The notes: generated by a model not told the origin, from the sequence alone. DNA of 64,000 nucleotides from an uncultured SAR116 cluster alpha proteobacterium (GCA_902622515.1 CACNQE010000005.1:89998-153997), one strand, 5' to 3'. Counted from the first letter of the stretch, positions 1-10,426 are shown. Numbers and translations: made by a program.

Positions 1-48
1 AATAAGAAAAATCGCTTACTTGCAATCTAATACATTTCAACGTATGAC

Positions 49-76
49 TTAACAATTAGAGCCTATTTAATATAAT
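49..76 (+). promoter_or_regulatory. Candidate sigma-70 promoter of infC
   Basis: A TTAACA hexamer at 49-54 is followed after 16 bases by a perfect TATAAT at 71-76. Transcription would start near 83, about 30 bases before the infC start. No other gene lies between, so this would be the promoter for the infC operon. It is called by eye from consensus only. Confidence 0.45.
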
Positions 77-111
77 TAGTGTTAACAGGTTGAAAACTTT
101 CGATAACTATT

Positions 112-660
112 ATGGAGAATTCAATAGTACGTACAAGACAAGAAATGCCATCTTCATCAGATGGTCCGCGAATAAATGAAATGATTAATTCTCGGTCCGT
201 TAGATGTATCGATCCAGATGGCGAACAACTTGGAATATTATCTATCGATGAAGCAATGAATAAAGCTGAAGAACTAGGGCTTGATCTGGTTGAACTCCAG
301 CCAAATGCCGACCCTCCCGTTTGTAAAATACTTGATTATGGTAAACATAAATACCAAGCTCAAAAACGTGCTAACGAAGCGCGAAAAAAACAAAAAATAA
401 TAGAAGTTAAGGAAATTAAGCTAAGGCCCAATATCGACCAGCATGATTATCAAGTAAAAATGAAAGCCGTCCGAAAGTTTATTGATGGAGGCGATAAGGT
501 AAAAATCACATTGAGGTTTAGGGGCCGTGAAATGGCTCATGTCGAACTTGGAACAGATTTGTTGTCTCGCGTTCAGGAAGATATAGATGATTTTGCAAAA
601 ATAGAGTCTATGCCAAAGATGGAAGGTCGACAAATGACAATGATACTTGCTCCCAAGTAA
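112..660 (+). CDS. infC: Translation initiation factor IF-3
   Basis: IF-3 binds the 30S subunit, blocks premature joining of the 50S subunit and proofreads start-codon choice. The protein is 182 aa, normal for the family. The N-domain starts near residue 19 (DGPRINEMI), then comes a basic helical linker (about residues 78-98, rich in K and R), and the C-domain carries [13 protein letters not shown] and the conserved end [12 protein letters not shown]. The first 15 or so residues are poorly conserved, and no clear Shine-Dalgarno lies before the ATG at 112. A start at the ATG at 145, or a rare AUU-type start as known for infC elsewhere, cannot be excluded. It heads the usual infC-rpmI-rplT-pheST block. 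The 210 bases after it hold only a short hairpin (ATGCC/GGCAT, about 824-838) and no gene I can support. Confidence 0.97.
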   Translation: MENSIVRTRQEMPSSSDGPRINEMINSRSVRCIDPDGEQLGILSIDEAMNKAEELGLDLVELQPNADPPVCKILDYGKHKYQAQKRANEARKKQKIIEVKEIKLRPNIDQHDYQVKMKAVRKFIDGGDKVKITLRFRGREMAHVELGTDLLSRVQEDIDDFAKIESMPKMEGRQMTMILAPK

Positions 661-870
661 CGATTTTTCCGTTAAGCTCATTTCAGCTAATCTCTTAATC
701 TGAAGGTTTACTTCTTTTATAGAGGTATATCCTGCTAAAAGACTGTGAAATTATTATTGCTTTTATCGTGCTCAGCTAGTATAAAGCGCGGAATTGTAAG
801 TCGAGTATAGGCTATGAAAGGGCATGCCTTGCCGGCATAAATGTTTTAAATAATAAGAAATGAGGATAAA

Positions 871-1068
871 ATGCCCAAACTAAAAACGAAGAGTGGTGCA
901 AAAAAGCGTTTCTCTCTTACAGCTAAAGGAAAAGTGCGCGGGTCAGCGGCTTTCCTAAGCCATAATTTACGAAGGCGTTCTCAAAAAATGAAAAGACAAG
1001 CTCGGGGAACGATGATACTACATCCCGCCGATGCGAAGATAGTTAAGGGATTTCTTCCCTACGCCTAA
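871..1068 (+). CDS. rpmI: 50S ribosomal protein L35
   Basis: Small, very basic protein of the large ribosomal subunit, 65 aa, which is the normal length. It starts MPKLKTKSGAKKRF and has the typical central HNLRRRSQK-like stretch. A GAGG Shine-Dalgarno lies about 7 bases before the ATG. It precedes rplT by 23 bases and is clearly co-transcribed with it. The 210-base gap upstream could hold an autoregulatory leader as in other bacteria, but I see no convincing L20-type mimic there. Confidence 0.97.
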   Translation: MPKLKTKSGAKKRFSLTAKGKVRGSAAFLSHNLRRRSQKMKRQARGTMILHPADAKIVKGFLPYA

Positions 1069-1091
1069 ATTAGCTAAATAGGAGAAGTGCA

Positions 1092-1448
1092 ATGGCTCGT
1101 GTGAGTAGAGGTACGACGACACATGCTCGTCATCGTAAAGTAATTAGGGCCGCCAAAGGTTATTATGGTCGCCGCAAAAACACATTTAAGGTTGCAAAGC
1201 AAGCAGTTGATAAAGCTAGGCAATATGCATATCGCGATAGACGAGTGCGTAAACGTGAATTCAGGGCATTATGGATACAAAGAATAAATGCAGCAGCACG
1301 GTTGCATGGCGTTACCTACTCAACGCTTATGGGTGGTCTCATAAAAGCGGGTGTTGAAGTAGACCGGAAGATGCTTGCTGATTTGGCAGTTCATGAGCCC
1401 ACAGCATTTGCAGAATTAGTTGCAATCTCACAGAAAGCTGCAAGTTAG
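1092..1448 (+). CDS. rplT: 50S ribosomal protein L20
   Basis: Binds 23S rRNA early in large-subunit assembly and in many bacteria also represses its own operon. It is 118 aa, the standard size. It starts [17 protein letters not shown], has a long basic N-terminal helix (residues 1-60) and the conserved globular end with [19 protein letters not shown] ribosome binding site lies upstream of the ATG. It sits between rpmI and pheS, as in most Proteobacteria. Confidence 0.98.
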   Translation: MARVSRGTTTHARHRKVIRAAKGYYGRRKNTFKVAKQAVDKARQYAYRDRRVRKREFRALWIQRINAAARLHGVTYSTLMGGLIKAGVEVDRKMLADLAVHEPTAFAELVAISQKAAS

Positions 1449-1471
1449 CAGGATTGGCCCCTGATAGTATC

Positions 1472-2545
1472 ATGGCAGATATAGATTATCTAAAGGAAAA
1501 ATTTCTTAGTGATATAAGTCAAGCAAGTGATTTAGAACAGCTCAATGAAGTTAAAATAGCAGCTTTGGGCAAGAAAGGTGCAATTTCCGAAGAGCTTTCC
1601 AAACTTGGTAAGATGGATGCTGATGAGCGAAGAGAGGCGGGCCAAATTATTAATTCTGTAAAGCAGGATTTAAATTTCGCGCTAACTGAGAGACATGCGA
1701 CTTTAGCAAAACAGGCATTAGAAAAAAAACTGGAAACTGAGAAAATCGATGTTTCATTACCTTCAAGGCCCTCAGTGCATGCCAAAATACACCCTCTTTC
1801 TAGGACAATGGAAGAAATTTCTGCGATTTTCTCTGATATGGGTTTTGTTATTGCCGAGGGTCCTGAAATAGAGACGGACGAACACAATTTTACGGCACTT
1901 AACATACCTCCTGAACATCCTGCAAGACAAGAACATGATACTTTTTATTTAAAACCTGATGATTCAGGTGAGCGACCCGTGCTTAGAACGCATACATCAC
2001 CTGTTCAAATAAGAACAATGCGTTCTAAAGAACCTCCAATTAGAATCATTGTCCCTGGTCGGACTTACCGGTCAGATCATGATGCAACCCATTCCCCAAT
2101 GTTTCATCAATGCGAAGGATTAGTGATTGGGCCAAATATCCATATGGGACATCTGAAGGCGACATTAATTGATTTCTGTCGAAGCTTTTTTGGAGTAGTG
2201 GAATTGCCGGTCAGATTTCGCCCAAGCTATTTTCCGTTTACAGAACCCTCAGCAGAGGTGGATATAGGATGTAGCAGAGAGGATGGTGGGTTAAAGATTG
2301 GAGCAGGTAATAATTGGCTAGAAATTCTTGGAAGTGGAATGGTTAATCCTCGTGTGCTCGAAAATTGTGGGTATGACCCCTCCACTACACAGGGCTTTGC
2401 ATTTGGGATGGGTATTGAAAGGCTTGCGATGCTGAAATACGGTATACCTGACTTACGTACTTTTTATGACTCGGATTTGCGGTGGTTGCATCATTATGGT
2501 TTCATGCCTCATGATGTGGCAGGTTTACACACAGGTATAGTGTAG
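1472..2545 (+). CDS. pheS: Phenylalanine-tRNA ligase alpha subunit
   Basis: Catalytic alpha subunit of the alpha2-beta2 enzyme that charges tRNA-Phe. It has an N-terminal coiled coil (about residues 1-85) and a class II synthetase core, with FHQCEGL near the motif 2 region and motif 3 GMGIERLAMLKYGIPDLR near the C-terminus. I chose the ATG at 1472 (MADIDYL), giving 357 aa. An in-frame TTG at 1454 would add six residues but has GGA directly against it with no spacing. The gene follows rplT closely and precedes pheT by 13 bases. Confidence 0.97.
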   Translation: MADIDYLKEKFLSDISQASDLEQLNEVKIAALGKKGAISEELSKLGKMDADERREAGQIINSVKQDLNFALTERHATLAKQALEKKLETEKIDVSLPSRPSVHAKIHPLSRTMEEISAIFSDMGFVIAEGPEIETDEHNFTALNIPPEHPARQEHDTFYLKPDDSGERPVLRTHTSPVQIRTMRSKEPPIRIIVPGRTYRSDHDATHSPMFHQCEGLVIGPNIHMGHLKATLIDFCRSFFGVVELPVRFRPSYFPFTEPSAEVDIGCSREDGGLKIGAGNNWLEILGSGMVNPRVLENCGYDPSTTQGFAFGMGIERLAMLKYGIPDLRTFYDSDLRWLHHYGFMPHDVAGLHTGIV

Positions 2546-2558
2546 GGGGAGTGACCAA

Positions 2559-4958
2559 ATGAAATTCACTCTTAACTGGCTTCGTGATCATTTAGATACA
2601 TCTCGCTCCTTAGACGAAATCTGTGAAGGGTTAGTAAGTTTAGGTCATGAAGTAGAGGAGGTTATTGATCCTGCTAAGAATTTGTATGATTTCAGAATTG
2701 TTGAAATTAGAGATGTAAATCCCCATCCAGAAGCTGATAGACTCAAGGTTTGCTCAGTTGATGATAATGGCACACTTCTTCAGATTGTATGTGGTGCTCC
2801 AAATGCACGTGTTGGTTTAAAAACAGTATTAGCACCTGTTGGTAGTTACGTTCCAGGGATTGATATCATTATAAAAAAAAGCAATATCCGTGGTCAGGAA
2901 TCAAACGGTATGTTATGCGCCTTTTCTGAGCTTGCGCTGGATGGCAATAGTGATGGTATTATTGAATTGGCAGAGCATGCAGAAATAGGCACTTCCTACA
3001 TTGAATACGCAGAATTAAATGACCCTATAATTGAAATCGCGATAACGCCAAATCGCGGTGATTGCCTAGGCGTCAGAGGAATAGCTCGTGATTTATCTGC
3101 TGCTGGTTTTGGTAAATTAAAGTCTTTAGATACTTCTGAATGTTCAGGCGTGTTTGATAGTCCAATTCATTGGGAACTAGCGCAAGATTGTAAAGAAATT
3201 GCACCACGGGTTACGGGCAGATTTTTTCGAAATGTTTCAAATGGTGACTGTCCGAATTGGATGGCAAAAAGATTAAATGCAATTGGTCAGCGGCCTATCT
3301 CTGCTTTAGTAGATATAACCAATTATATCATGATTGATTTATGCAGACCATTACATGCTTTTGATGCTGATAAAATCAATGGAGATAAACTTTTTATAAG
3401 ACGCGCAGAAAATGAAGAGAAAATATTTGCTCTTAACGAAAAAGAATACACATGCACCTCAGATATGTTAGTCATAGGCGATAAAGATGGAGCTGATGAT
3501 ATTGCAGGCATCATGGGTGGGCAGAGAACAGGAATAAGTAATACCACTAAAAATCTTTTTTTAGAGATAGCTGTGTTTGACCCTGTCAGTGTTGCTACTA
3601 CCGGACGAAGCCTTAATATACATTCTGACGCAAGATATCGCTTCGAGCGCGGATTGGATGGTGAGTCTCCTGATTCGTTATCTGGTTATATTGCGCGGTT
3701 TGTCCAGAAAATTTGTGGCGGTGAAATAAGTCGTGTCGTTAGTGTGGGCGATGGTGTTGAATGGCAACGCAAAATCACATTTAAGCCTGAATTAACAAGA
3801 CAACTAACAGGCATTGAATTGGCACACACAGAACAGAGCAATATTTTAAAAGATTTAGGCTTTGTTGTTAAAAATGACCAGGATCATAGCTGGGAAGTGC
3901 TGCCCCCTGCATGGCGAAATGACGTGGATGGTGAGGCAGATTTAGTAGAAGAAATAGTTAGAATAGCTGGATACGACAAATTACCTATGGTTTCGCTGCC
4001 CGCAACGAGTGTTGTGGCTAAGCCAGTCTATTCGCAAGAACAATTAAGACCTGTTCTTCTTCGGCGTATGCTGGTGGCAGCTGGACTTTATGAGGCTGTT
4101 ACATTTTCGTTTATGGCGCAGTCAGATGCTGTATTGTTTGATGGCGGGGATGAGGCACTGACTCTGGTAAACCCCATTAGTAGTGAACTTGATTGTATGA
4201 GACCATCTATCCTGCCTAATCTTCTACAAGCATTATCGCGTAACATGAACCGTGGTACGAAGAATATACGGCTTTTTGAAATTGGCCCAGTATTTCACGG
4301 TACAAAAGAGACAGACCAAACGCTTTCTTGTTCAGGGGTGTTAAGTGGGGATTTTCAGTATGGTGATTGGCAAAGTAATGCACGCTCAGTTGACGTATTT
4401 GATGTAAAAAAAATAATGGAGCAAATATGCGAAACACTCTCCATTTCTTCTCATTCGTTGATAATGAAAACCCCTGGACCAAAGTGGTTCCATCCAGGTC
4501 AATCTGCAACCATGATGTTGGGTAAAATTGCCATTGGGAGCTTTGGAATGATACATCCCGAAATTCTTCGTGAATTTGATATAAAAGTGCCTGTTGCAGC
4601 GTTTGATTGTTCCATTGATGCAGTACCAACAACGCGCAAGAAATCAGTTGCACGTGCTTTATTTAAACCTTCAGCCTTTCAGACTGTTGAAAGAGATTTT
4701 GCATTTGTTCTTGACCAAAATGTAAGTGCCTCTTTACTTCTGCGGGCGGTTAAAGCGGCCGCCAAAGAGCAGATATCTGACGTTGGTATCTTTGATGTTT
4801 ATGAGGGAGATGAAATTGGACACGGTAAAAAATCAATTGCAGTCAAAATACAGCTTACTCCCACTGATGCAACATTTACGGAGGCAGAGCTTCAAAAAAT
4901 AAGTGATGATATAATCAAATCTGTCGAAAAACAGTGTTCAGCTACATTACGCGGATAA
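2559..4958 (+). CDS. pheT: Phenylalanine-tRNA ligase beta subunit
   Basis: Beta subunit of PheRS: tRNA binding, editing of mischarged Tyr-tRNA and structural support. At 799 aa it is full length. Domain order is visible: a tRNA-binding OB fold (about 39-150, with VCGAPNARVG), the B3/B4 editing region (about 210-390), B5 (about 400-470), a class-II-like core, and the ferredoxin-fold anticodon-binding domain at the end (about 705-799, starting at ERDFAFVLDQNV). GGGGGAGTG upstream is a strong ribosome binding site. It forms an operon with pheS and ends the translation block. leuA then runs in the opposite direction. Confidence 0.97.
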   Translation: MKFTLNWLRDHLDTSRSLDEICEGLVSLGHEVEEVIDPAKNLYDFRIVEIRDVNPHPEADRLKVCSVDDNGTLLQIVCGAPNARVGLKTVLAPVGSYVPGIDIIIKKSNIRGQESNGMLCAFSELALDGNSDGIIELAEHAEIGTSYIEYAELNDPIIEIAITPNRGDCLGVRGIARDLSAAGFGKLKSLDTSECSGVFDSPIHWELAQDCKEIAPRVTGRFFRNVSNGDCPNWMAKRLNAIGQRPISALVDITNYIMIDLCRPLHAFDADKINGDKLFIRRAENEEKIFALNEKEYTCTSDMLVIGDKDGADDIAGIMGGQRTGISNTTKNLFLEIAVFDPVSVATTGRSLNIHSDARYRFERGLDGESPDSLSGYIARFVQKICGGEISRVVSVGDGVEWQRKITFKPELTRQLTGIELAHTEQSNILKDLGFVVKNDQDHSWEVLPPAWRNDVDGEADLVEEIVRIAGYDKLPMVSLPATSVVAKPVYSQEQLRPVLLRRMLVAAGLYEAVTFSFMAQSDAVLFDGGDEALTLVNPISSELDCMRPSILPNLLQALSRNMNRGTKNIRLFEIGPVFHGTKETDQTLSCSGVLSGDFQYGDWQSNARSVDVFDVKKIMEQICETLSISSHSLIMKTPGPKWFHPGQSATMMLGKIAIGSFGMIHPEILREFDIKVPVAAFDCSIDAVPTTRKKSVARALFKPSAFQTVERDFAFVLDQNVSASLLLRAVKAAAKEQISDVGIFDVYEGDEIGHGKKSIAVKIQLTPTDATFTEAELQKISDDIIKSVEKQCSATLRG

Positions 4959-5025
4959 ATTTTCTTAATTCGGTTCATTATTTATTTTCATTTTTTACTA
5001 ATAAACATGTAACGCAAAAAGATTA

Positions 5026-6702
5026 CTAAATTCTGTTTATTGCTGAAATGAGCGCTCGTATCGGAGCCTGAGTAATAGATGTATCTATGCCTGCACCAAA
5101 TACAGATACTCCATTATCGTCGGGAACTTTAAGCTCAACATAAGCGGCAGCTTCAGCTTGGGAGGTGCTTGAACGTGTATTCTGTCCAAAATCAGCTAGT
5201 CTAAACGAAATATTAAAAGTTTTTCGAAAGCCGTTTACAAAAGCTGAAACTGGACCATTTCCAGTTTCAACAAAGGAAAATTCTTCTCCTTGATAGTTCA
5301 CAGTTGCTGATACTTGCTCTTTTCCCGAAGAGCGGGAAACTGGATAGGATTGGAATGACACAAGTTCAAAGGGTTTAGAGACGTTGATGTAGAATTGATT
5401 ATAAATTTCCCAAATTTTAGAAGCTGTTATTTCAGAACCGCTGATATCCGCCTCTTTTTGCACTAATTGGCTGAATTCTATTTCCATGGCTCTTGGTATT
5501 CTCACATGATGCTCTGTTTCTAGTAACCAAGCAGAACCTGCTTTGCCTGATTGTGAATTCACTCGGATAATTGCTTCATAGGTGCGGCCAATATCGGCAG
5601 GGTCGATTGGCAAATAAGGAACTTGCCATAACGTTTCATTAGATTTGCTATTTGCTTCCATACCTTTTCGAATAGCATCTTGGTGTGAACCTGAAAATGC
5701 CGTATGTACTAATTGTCCGGCATAAGGATGACGCTGATGCACAGGAATTTGATTACAAAATTCTGCAACTTCAACTAGTGATTGTATGTCAGATAAATCA
5801 AGATTTGGGTCAGTACCTTGGGTCATCATATTTAGTCCAAGCGTAATAATATCTACATTTCCTGTTCGCTCACCATTACCAAACAATGTGCCCTCAACTC
5901 TATCGGCACCTGCCATTAAACCAAACTCTGTTGCAGCAATTCCTGTCCCTCTGTCATTATGCGGGTGAAGTGACAAAATTACAGAATTTCTCTTGGTAAA
6001 ATGTCTATGCATCCATTCAATTTGATCTGCATAAATATTGGGAGTAGACATCTCTACCGTTGCAGGAAGATTTATAATAACCTTCTTTTCTTCAGAGGCT
6101 TGCCAGATTTGAAGCACTTCCTCACATACCTCAAGTGCGTATTCAAGTTCTGTCCCTGTAAAGCTTTCAGGGGAGTATTGTAATCTGATGTTTGTCTCTG
6201 AACTTAGTTTGCTAAGCTTATCAGCAACAAGCTTAGCTCCATCTGTTGCGATTTCTTTTACACCTTCTCTATCAGAATTAAATACAACGCGTCTCTGCAG
6301 AGTTGAAGTCGAATTATATAAATGCAAAATAGCCTTTTTTGCACCCTCGAGAGACTCAATGGTTCTATCTATTAAGTGCTCTCTTGCTTGAGTTAGAACT
6401 TGAATTGTGACATCGTTGGGTATGTGATCATTTTCAATTAAATCTCTTAAAAATTGAAAATCAGTTTCCGAAGCAGATGGAAATCCAACTTCAATCTCCT
6501 TAAAGCCCATATTAACAAGAGTTTGGAACATTTTCATTTTTCGGCTACTATCCATCGGCTCAATCAATGATTGATTGCCATCTCTTAAGTCAACGGAGCA
6601 CCATGTTGGCGCTTCAGATATAATGTTAGAAGGCCATGTTCTATCTGCTAGACCAATTGGTGGGAAGGGCTGGTATTTATGTACCGGCATTTTGGTGCGC
6701 AT
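5026..6702 (-). CDS. leuA: 2-isopropylmalate synthase, long (type 2) form
   Basis: Condenses 2-oxoisovalerate with acetyl-CoA, the first committed step of leucine synthesis, and is normally inhibited by leucine. At 558 aa it belongs to the long LeuA group. The TIM-barrel catalytic domain has the signature LRDGNQSLIEPMD near residue 40 and the metal-binding histidines in LHPHNDRGTG. The C-terminal allosteric domain begins near residue 430 and ends PIRALISAINRI. No Shine-Dalgarno is clear. The ATG at 6690 (MPVHKYQPF) is an equally good start. The gene stands alone, with a 298-base divergent gap to lepA that must hold both promoters. Confidence 0.95.
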   Translation of the reverse strand: MRTKMPVHKYQPFPPIGLADRTWPSNIISEAPTWCSVDLRDGNQSLIEPMDSSRKMKMFQTLVNMGFKEIEVGFPSASETDFQFLRDLIENDHIPNDVTIQVLTQAREHLIDRTIESLEGAKKAILHLYNSTSTLQRRVVFNSDREGVKEIATDGAKLVADKLSKLSSETNIRLQYSPESFTGTELEYALEVCEEVLQIWQASEEKKVIINLPATVEMSTPNIYADQIEWMHRHFTKRNSVILSLHPHNDRGTGIAATEFGLMAGADRVEGTLFGNGERTGNVDIITLGLNMMTQGTDPNLDLSDIQSLVEVAEFCNQIPVHQRHPYAGQLVHTAFSGSHQDAIRKGMEANSKSNETLWQVPYLPIDPADIGRTYEAIIRVNSQSGKAGSAWLLETEHHVRIPRAMEIEFSQLVQKEADISGSEITASKIWEIYNQFYINVSKPFELVSFQSYPVSRSSGKEQVSATVNYQGEEFSFVETGNGPVSAFVNGFRKTFNISFRLADFGQNTRSSTSQAEAAAYVELKVPDDNGVSVFGAGIDTSITQAPIRALISAINRI

Positions 6703-7000
6703 AGTCGTAACCAGTTCTATTAAAAATAATTTTCTTTCCGTTCATCTTTTACCATTACTTACTTGTGGGTCAAGATTCATCACTATTTTTTCTATTTATT
6801 ATATGTTTTCGAGTACTAAACAGTTAAAAAAGAGCCTTTAATATCTTCTTATAATGAATGCTGGATCTACTTATCAGATAATGGAAGAAAACACCAAAAA
6901 GACTTGCATTTATTAGTTTAAGTACACAAATTGTTCATTGAATATCATTGTTGCTATCTAGTTTAAGCGTTAACAATAAGTCTGGAGAAAACATTAAACA

Positions 7001-8803
7001 ATGAGCCAGCTTTCTCATATTCGAAACTTTTCTATTGTAGCCCATATCGATCATGGTAAATCGACCTTGGCTGATAGATTGATTCAATTCTGTGGCGGAC
7101 TTTCAGAGCGAGAGATGTCTGAACAGGTTTTAGATAACATGGATATTGAGAGAGAGAGAGGTATTACAATAAAGGCACAAACTGTTCGCCTTTCATATAC
7201 GGCAAAGAATGGGCAAGTATATCAACTAAATTTGATGGATACGCCTGGACATGTGGATTTTGGTTATGAAGTATCTCGCTCTCTTGCAGCCTGCGAAGGG
7301 TCATTGCTTGTTGTGGATGCTAGTCAGGGGGTTGAGGCTCAAACACTGGCGAATGTCTATAAGGCAATCGATGTTGATCATGAAATCGTTGTAGTCCTTA
7401 ATAAGATGGATCTGCCTTCAGCTGAGCCTGACCGGATAAAAGCTCAAATCGAAGAGGTTGTAGGTCTACCAGCAGATGAAGCAATTGCAATATCAGCAAA
7501 AACTGGACTTGGTATCGATGAAGTATTGGAAGCACTTGTGCATGATTTAGCCCCGCCAGAAGGAAATAGGGAAGCGCCTTTGAAAGCTCTGCTTGTTGAT
7601 AGCTGGTATGATGCATATTTAGGTGTGATGACATTGGTTCGCGTTCGAGATGGCGTTTTAAAAAAAGGTATGAAAATTAGGATGTGTGCTACTGGAGCAA
7701 CTCATACTATCGAACGTGTTGGAATTTTTGGTCCTAAAGCAACCATTATTGATGAATTGGGTCCAGGAGAGGTTGGATTTATTAATGCGGGGGTTAAAAC
7801 AGTATCTGATGCTAAAGTAGGGGACACCATTACGGATGACCGCAGACCCTGTGAGGAGATTCTGCCAGGCTTCAAGCCATCTGTTCCTGTTGTCTTTTGC
7901 GGCTTGTTTCCTATAGACAGTGCTGATTTTCCAGAGCTTAGATCTGCGCTTGAAAAGTTGAGTTTGAACGATAGCTCATTTTCTTTTGAGGCTGAGACCT
8001 CTGCTGCCATTGGATTTGGTTTCCGTTGTGGCTTTTTGGGTTTACTTCATATGGAAGTCATTAGAGAGAGATTAAATCGAGAATTCGGACTTGAATTAAT
8101 TTCAACCGCTCCATCAGTCGTTTATGAAATTGAACTTACAGATGGCAAGGTTGAAAAGCTTCATAATCCCGCAGATATGCCAGAGGTGACAAAAATCAAC
8201 AATCTTTCTGAGCCTTGGATTACGGCTACTATAATGACACCTGACGAGTATCTTGGGCCGGTATTAAGTTTATGCACCGAAAGAAGAGGTGAGCAAATAG
8301 ACCTCACATATACCGGCACAAGAGCAATGGTGGTTTATAGGCTTCCACTCAATGAAGTTGTGTTTGATTTTTATGATAAGTTAAAGTCCATAACCAGAGG
8401 ATATGCAAGTTTTGACTATCAGATTGCAGATTATAAAGTGGGCGATTTAGTAAAGGTCTCCATATTAGTGAATGGCGACCCAGTAGATGCATTGTCTATG
8501 ATTGTCCACCGAGAACAAGCGGAAATTAGGGGTAGAGCAATTTGTTTGAGACTAAAAGACCTTATACCTCGTCAAATGTACAAAGTGGCTTTGCAAGCGG
8601 CAATAGGTGGCAAGGTAATTGCTCGAGAAACAATAGCTGCTTTGAGAAAAGACGTCACTGCAAAATGTTACGGTGGGGACGTATCACGTAAAAGAAAATT
8701 ATTGGACAAGCAAAAAGAAGGTAAAAAGAGAATGCGACAATTTGGAAAAGTTGATATTCCTCAGAATGCATTCTTTGAAGCACTAAAGATGGGTGATAAT
8801 TAA
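7001..8803 (+). CDS. lepA: Elongation factor 4 (LepA), back-translocating ribosomal GTPase
   Basis: Translational GTPase related to EF-G, thought to back-translocate stalled ribosomes or help 30S assembly. It is 600 aa, full length. GTPase motifs in order are G1 [15 protein letters not shown]3 DTPGH, G4 NKMDLP and G5 SAKTG. The LepA-specific C-terminal domain is present with [10 protein letters not shown] and the run of basic residues before the end ([21 protein letters not shown]). Its stop overlaps the stop of the convergent small membrane protein gene by 4 bases. Confidence 0.98.
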   Translation: MSQLSHIRNFSIVAHIDHGKSTLADRLIQFCGGLSEREMSEQVLDNMDIERERGITIKAQTVRLSYTAKNGQVYQLNLMDTPGHVDFGYEVSRSLAACEGSLLVVDASQGVEAQTLANVYKAIDVDHEIVVVLNKMDLPSAEPDRIKAQIEEVVGLPADEAIAISAKTGLGIDEVLEALVHDLAPPEGNREAPLKALLVDSWYDAYLGVMTLVRVRDGVLKKGMKIRMCATGATHTIERVGIFGPKATIIDELGPGEVGFINAGVKTVSDAKVGDTITDDRRPCEEILPGFKPSVPVVFCGLFPIDSADFPELRSALEKLSLNDSSFSFEAETSAAIGFGFRCGFLGLLHMEVIRERLNREFGLELISTAPSVVYEIELTDGKVEKLHNPADMPEVTKINNLSEPWITATIMTPDEYLGPVLSLCTERRGEQIDLTYTGTRAMVVYRLPLNEVVFDFYDKLKSITRGYASFDYQIADYKVGDLVKVSILVNGDPVDALSMIVHREQAEIRGRAICLRLKDLIPRQMYKVALQAAIGGKVIARETIAALRKDVTAKCYGGDVSRKRKLLDKQKEGKKRMRQFGKVDIPQNAFFEALKMGDN

Positions 8804-9171
8804 CGACGTCCGTCGCGCCACAAGTTATTATACATTAGTCTTCGTCCACGCCTGCGCGGTAACCATTTTGACACCAATAGGAAAAAAACTCCTAAAGCAA
8901 GGAAAAATAATGATGCCGGTAATTGGAGAGCGCTAGATATTGTTGGATGCCATAAAAAAGAGGGGCAGCCTAAGATACTTATCAGACTACATGGATCTAC
9001 ATATCTATCTATGATAGCTTCAGCTAATTGAAGAGATGCAGGTGAGTTGTTATACCACACTTCTCCCAATAAAGTTGAACTTTCTTTTTGCTGTAATCTA
9101 TCGGTTAGAAAAAACCAAAAAGACAGTAAACAAGACAATATACATAATATATTTAAAATCAATCTAGGCAT
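8800..9171 (-). CDS. Small membrane protein of unknown function
   Basis: About 123 aa if translation starts at the ATG at 9171. An upstream in-frame ATG at 9315 would add 48 residues of less typical sequence. I see one hydrophobic segment at the N-terminus (about residues 3-22) and one near the C-terminus (about 90-110), followed by a strongly basic tail (RRRGRRL), which suggests the C-terminus is cytoplasmic. The middle contains [18 protein letters not shown] do not recognise a named family, though a short protein of this kind beside lepA fits other alphaproteobacteria. It is convergent with lepA, with overlapping stop codons. Confidence 0.6.
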   Translation of the reverse strand: MPRLILNILCILSCLLSFWFFLTDRLQQKESSTLLGEVWYNNSPASLQLAEAIIDRYVDPCSLISILGCPSFLWHPTISSALQLPASLFFLALGVFFLLVSKWLPRRRGRRLMYNNLWRDGRR

Positions 9172-9364
9172 AAGTACATACTGTTCAATTAACTCTTTGT
9201 ATGCAACAAAAATAAGGCCTAAAAAACATCTCACACTTTGTACAAGTTTATTTGCAAAAATAGGCTCTTTTGGGGTAAAAACACTACAGTATAAAAAACT
9301 AAACTCATCGCTCAAAAAAATGCAAGTGATTTATTGAAGGAATAAACGTTATTATACATAAAAT

Positions 9365-9454
9365 GGAGGGATGGCCGAGTGGTTTAAGGCGCACGCCTGG
9401 AAAGCGTGTTGGGGTTAACGCCCCTCCGGGGTTCGAATCCCCGTCCCTCCGCCA
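9365..9454 (+). tRNA. tRNA-Ser (anticodon GGA)
   Basis: Class II tRNA with a complete cloverleaf. The acceptor stem GGAGGGA (9365-9371) pairs with TCCCTCC (9444-9450), discriminator G and encoded CCA follow. The anticodon loop CTGGAAA gives anticodon GGA, reading UCC and UCU. A long variable arm (about TGGGGTTAACGCCCC) precedes the T arm with GGTTCGAATCC. Both the length of 90 bases and the long variable arm fit tRNA-Ser. I found no repeat of its 3' end in the following DNA, so there is no sign of an integrated element here. Confidence 0.97.
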
Positions 9455-9521
9455 CACTACCCTAATTAGTAACATCTTTTAATCAAAAATATCTCGATAA
9501 CTCGATAAATGGATTTTATAA

Positions 9522-10112
9522 ATGATTGCCTTTGTTTTGGCTATTTTCTTGTTAATTTTGACGCCTGGTCCAGGCGTTTTATCACTTGCTGGAGTTGGTG
9601 CAGCATTTGGTTGGCACCAAGGAATTAAATATTTAATTGGATTATTTATTGGCTATAATATTGCCTTTTTGGCAGCTATTTTTGGCCTTTCCACAATAAT
9701 GTTAGCAAATCCAACAGTTCGCACGGGATTATTGTTTATATCAGTTTCGTATCTTGGTTATTTAGCCATAAGGATTGCTTTTGCAAGAACTAATATATCA
9801 TTTATAAATATTCCTAAACCTGGATTACTAACTGGGTTAACTTTCCAGCTCATAAACCCAAAAGTATATGCTGTAAATATGACGATTCTCAGCGGTTTTG
9901 CTTTTCATCCTCAAAATTTTATAGTTGAAACTAGTCTAAAATTTTTAATAACTAATGTAATTTGGACCCTTCTTCATTGTTTGTGGTTATTCATTGGCAT
10001 TAAAATAAATCAATTGGATTTATCTGAGCATATGCAAAAAAATATAAATATATTCATGGCAATCAGCCTTGTGGTGGTGGTTGGATTATCTGTTTGGTCA
10101 ATTTTAATTTAG
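9522..10112 (+). CDS. LysE/RhtB-family amino acid exporter
   Basis: Inner-membrane exporter of the LysE superfamily (amino acids and derivatives; substrate unknown here). It is 196 aa, the usual size, with about six membrane segments and the family signature TPGPG at residues 14-18, followed by GAAFGWHQGIKYLIG. A second family mark, QLINPKVY, lies near residue 109. Such genes often lie beside an Lrp- or LysR-type regulator. A decayed fragment on the other strand just downstream may be what is left of one. Confidence 0.9.
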   Translation: MIAFVLAIFLLILTPGPGVLSLAGVGAAFGWHQGIKYLIGLFIGYNIAFLAAIFGLSTIMLANPTVRTGLLFISVSYLGYLAIRIAFARTNISFINIPKPGLLTGLTFQLINPKVYAVNMTILSGFAFHPQNFIVETSLKFLITNVIWTLLHCLWLFIGIKINQLDLSEHMQKNINIFMAISLVVVVGLSVWSILI

Positions 10113-10259
10113 ATAGGGTATTTTACCAATCTCTTCTAAATTACGGCGAGTTGGAACGTCATATTGTGAATACATAATGCCTTTAACGCTGATAAAGGTA
10201 TGTAAAATATTCCTTATTTTTTTTCTACTTGCCTTCGTACAAACTAGAGTTTTGTATGA
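10104..10259 (-). pseudogene. Open fragment, possible remnant of an Lrp/AsnC-type regulator
   Basis: On the minus strand a stretch of about 51 codons is open from a stop at 10260-10262 to a TAA at 10104-10106. It has no good start codon until an internal ATG near its middle, and its end overlaps the lysE stop. It reads ...LVCTKASRKKIRNIL... and ...VKGIMYSQYDVPTRR.... The spacing of V-x-T-K, G-I and S-x-Y-D-V resembles the ligand-binding (RAM) domain of Lrp/AsnC regulators, which often accompany LysE genes. There is no DNA-binding half. The rest of the 314-base gap to 10426 is AT-rich and I see nothing else in it. The family match is by eye and weak. Confidence 0.3.
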
Positions 10260-10426
10260 CTAAAAATAAAAATCAACCTAACTTAATAATATTGCATCTT
10301 TTGTCTCTTACATATTGCATTATCAACATTTTTATTTTGTAATTATTAACTAGCATTATTATTAAGCCTAATCATATTGTTTGACCTATTAATCAATGCA
10401 ACGCTTTTAATTGGAGATAAAATTAA

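Noticed and set aside
661..870. L20-type autoregulatory leader before rpmI
   Set aside because: Only a weak short hairpin is seen and no rRNA-like mimic can be drawn by eye.
9047..9337. A 96-codon plus-strand open frame opposite the membrane protein gene
   Set aside because: No family resemblance and it lies mostly antisense to a better-supported gene.
9365..9600. tRNA-Ser as an attachment site for an integrated element
   Set aside because: No repeat of the tRNA 3' end, integrase or transposase is seen in the following DNA.
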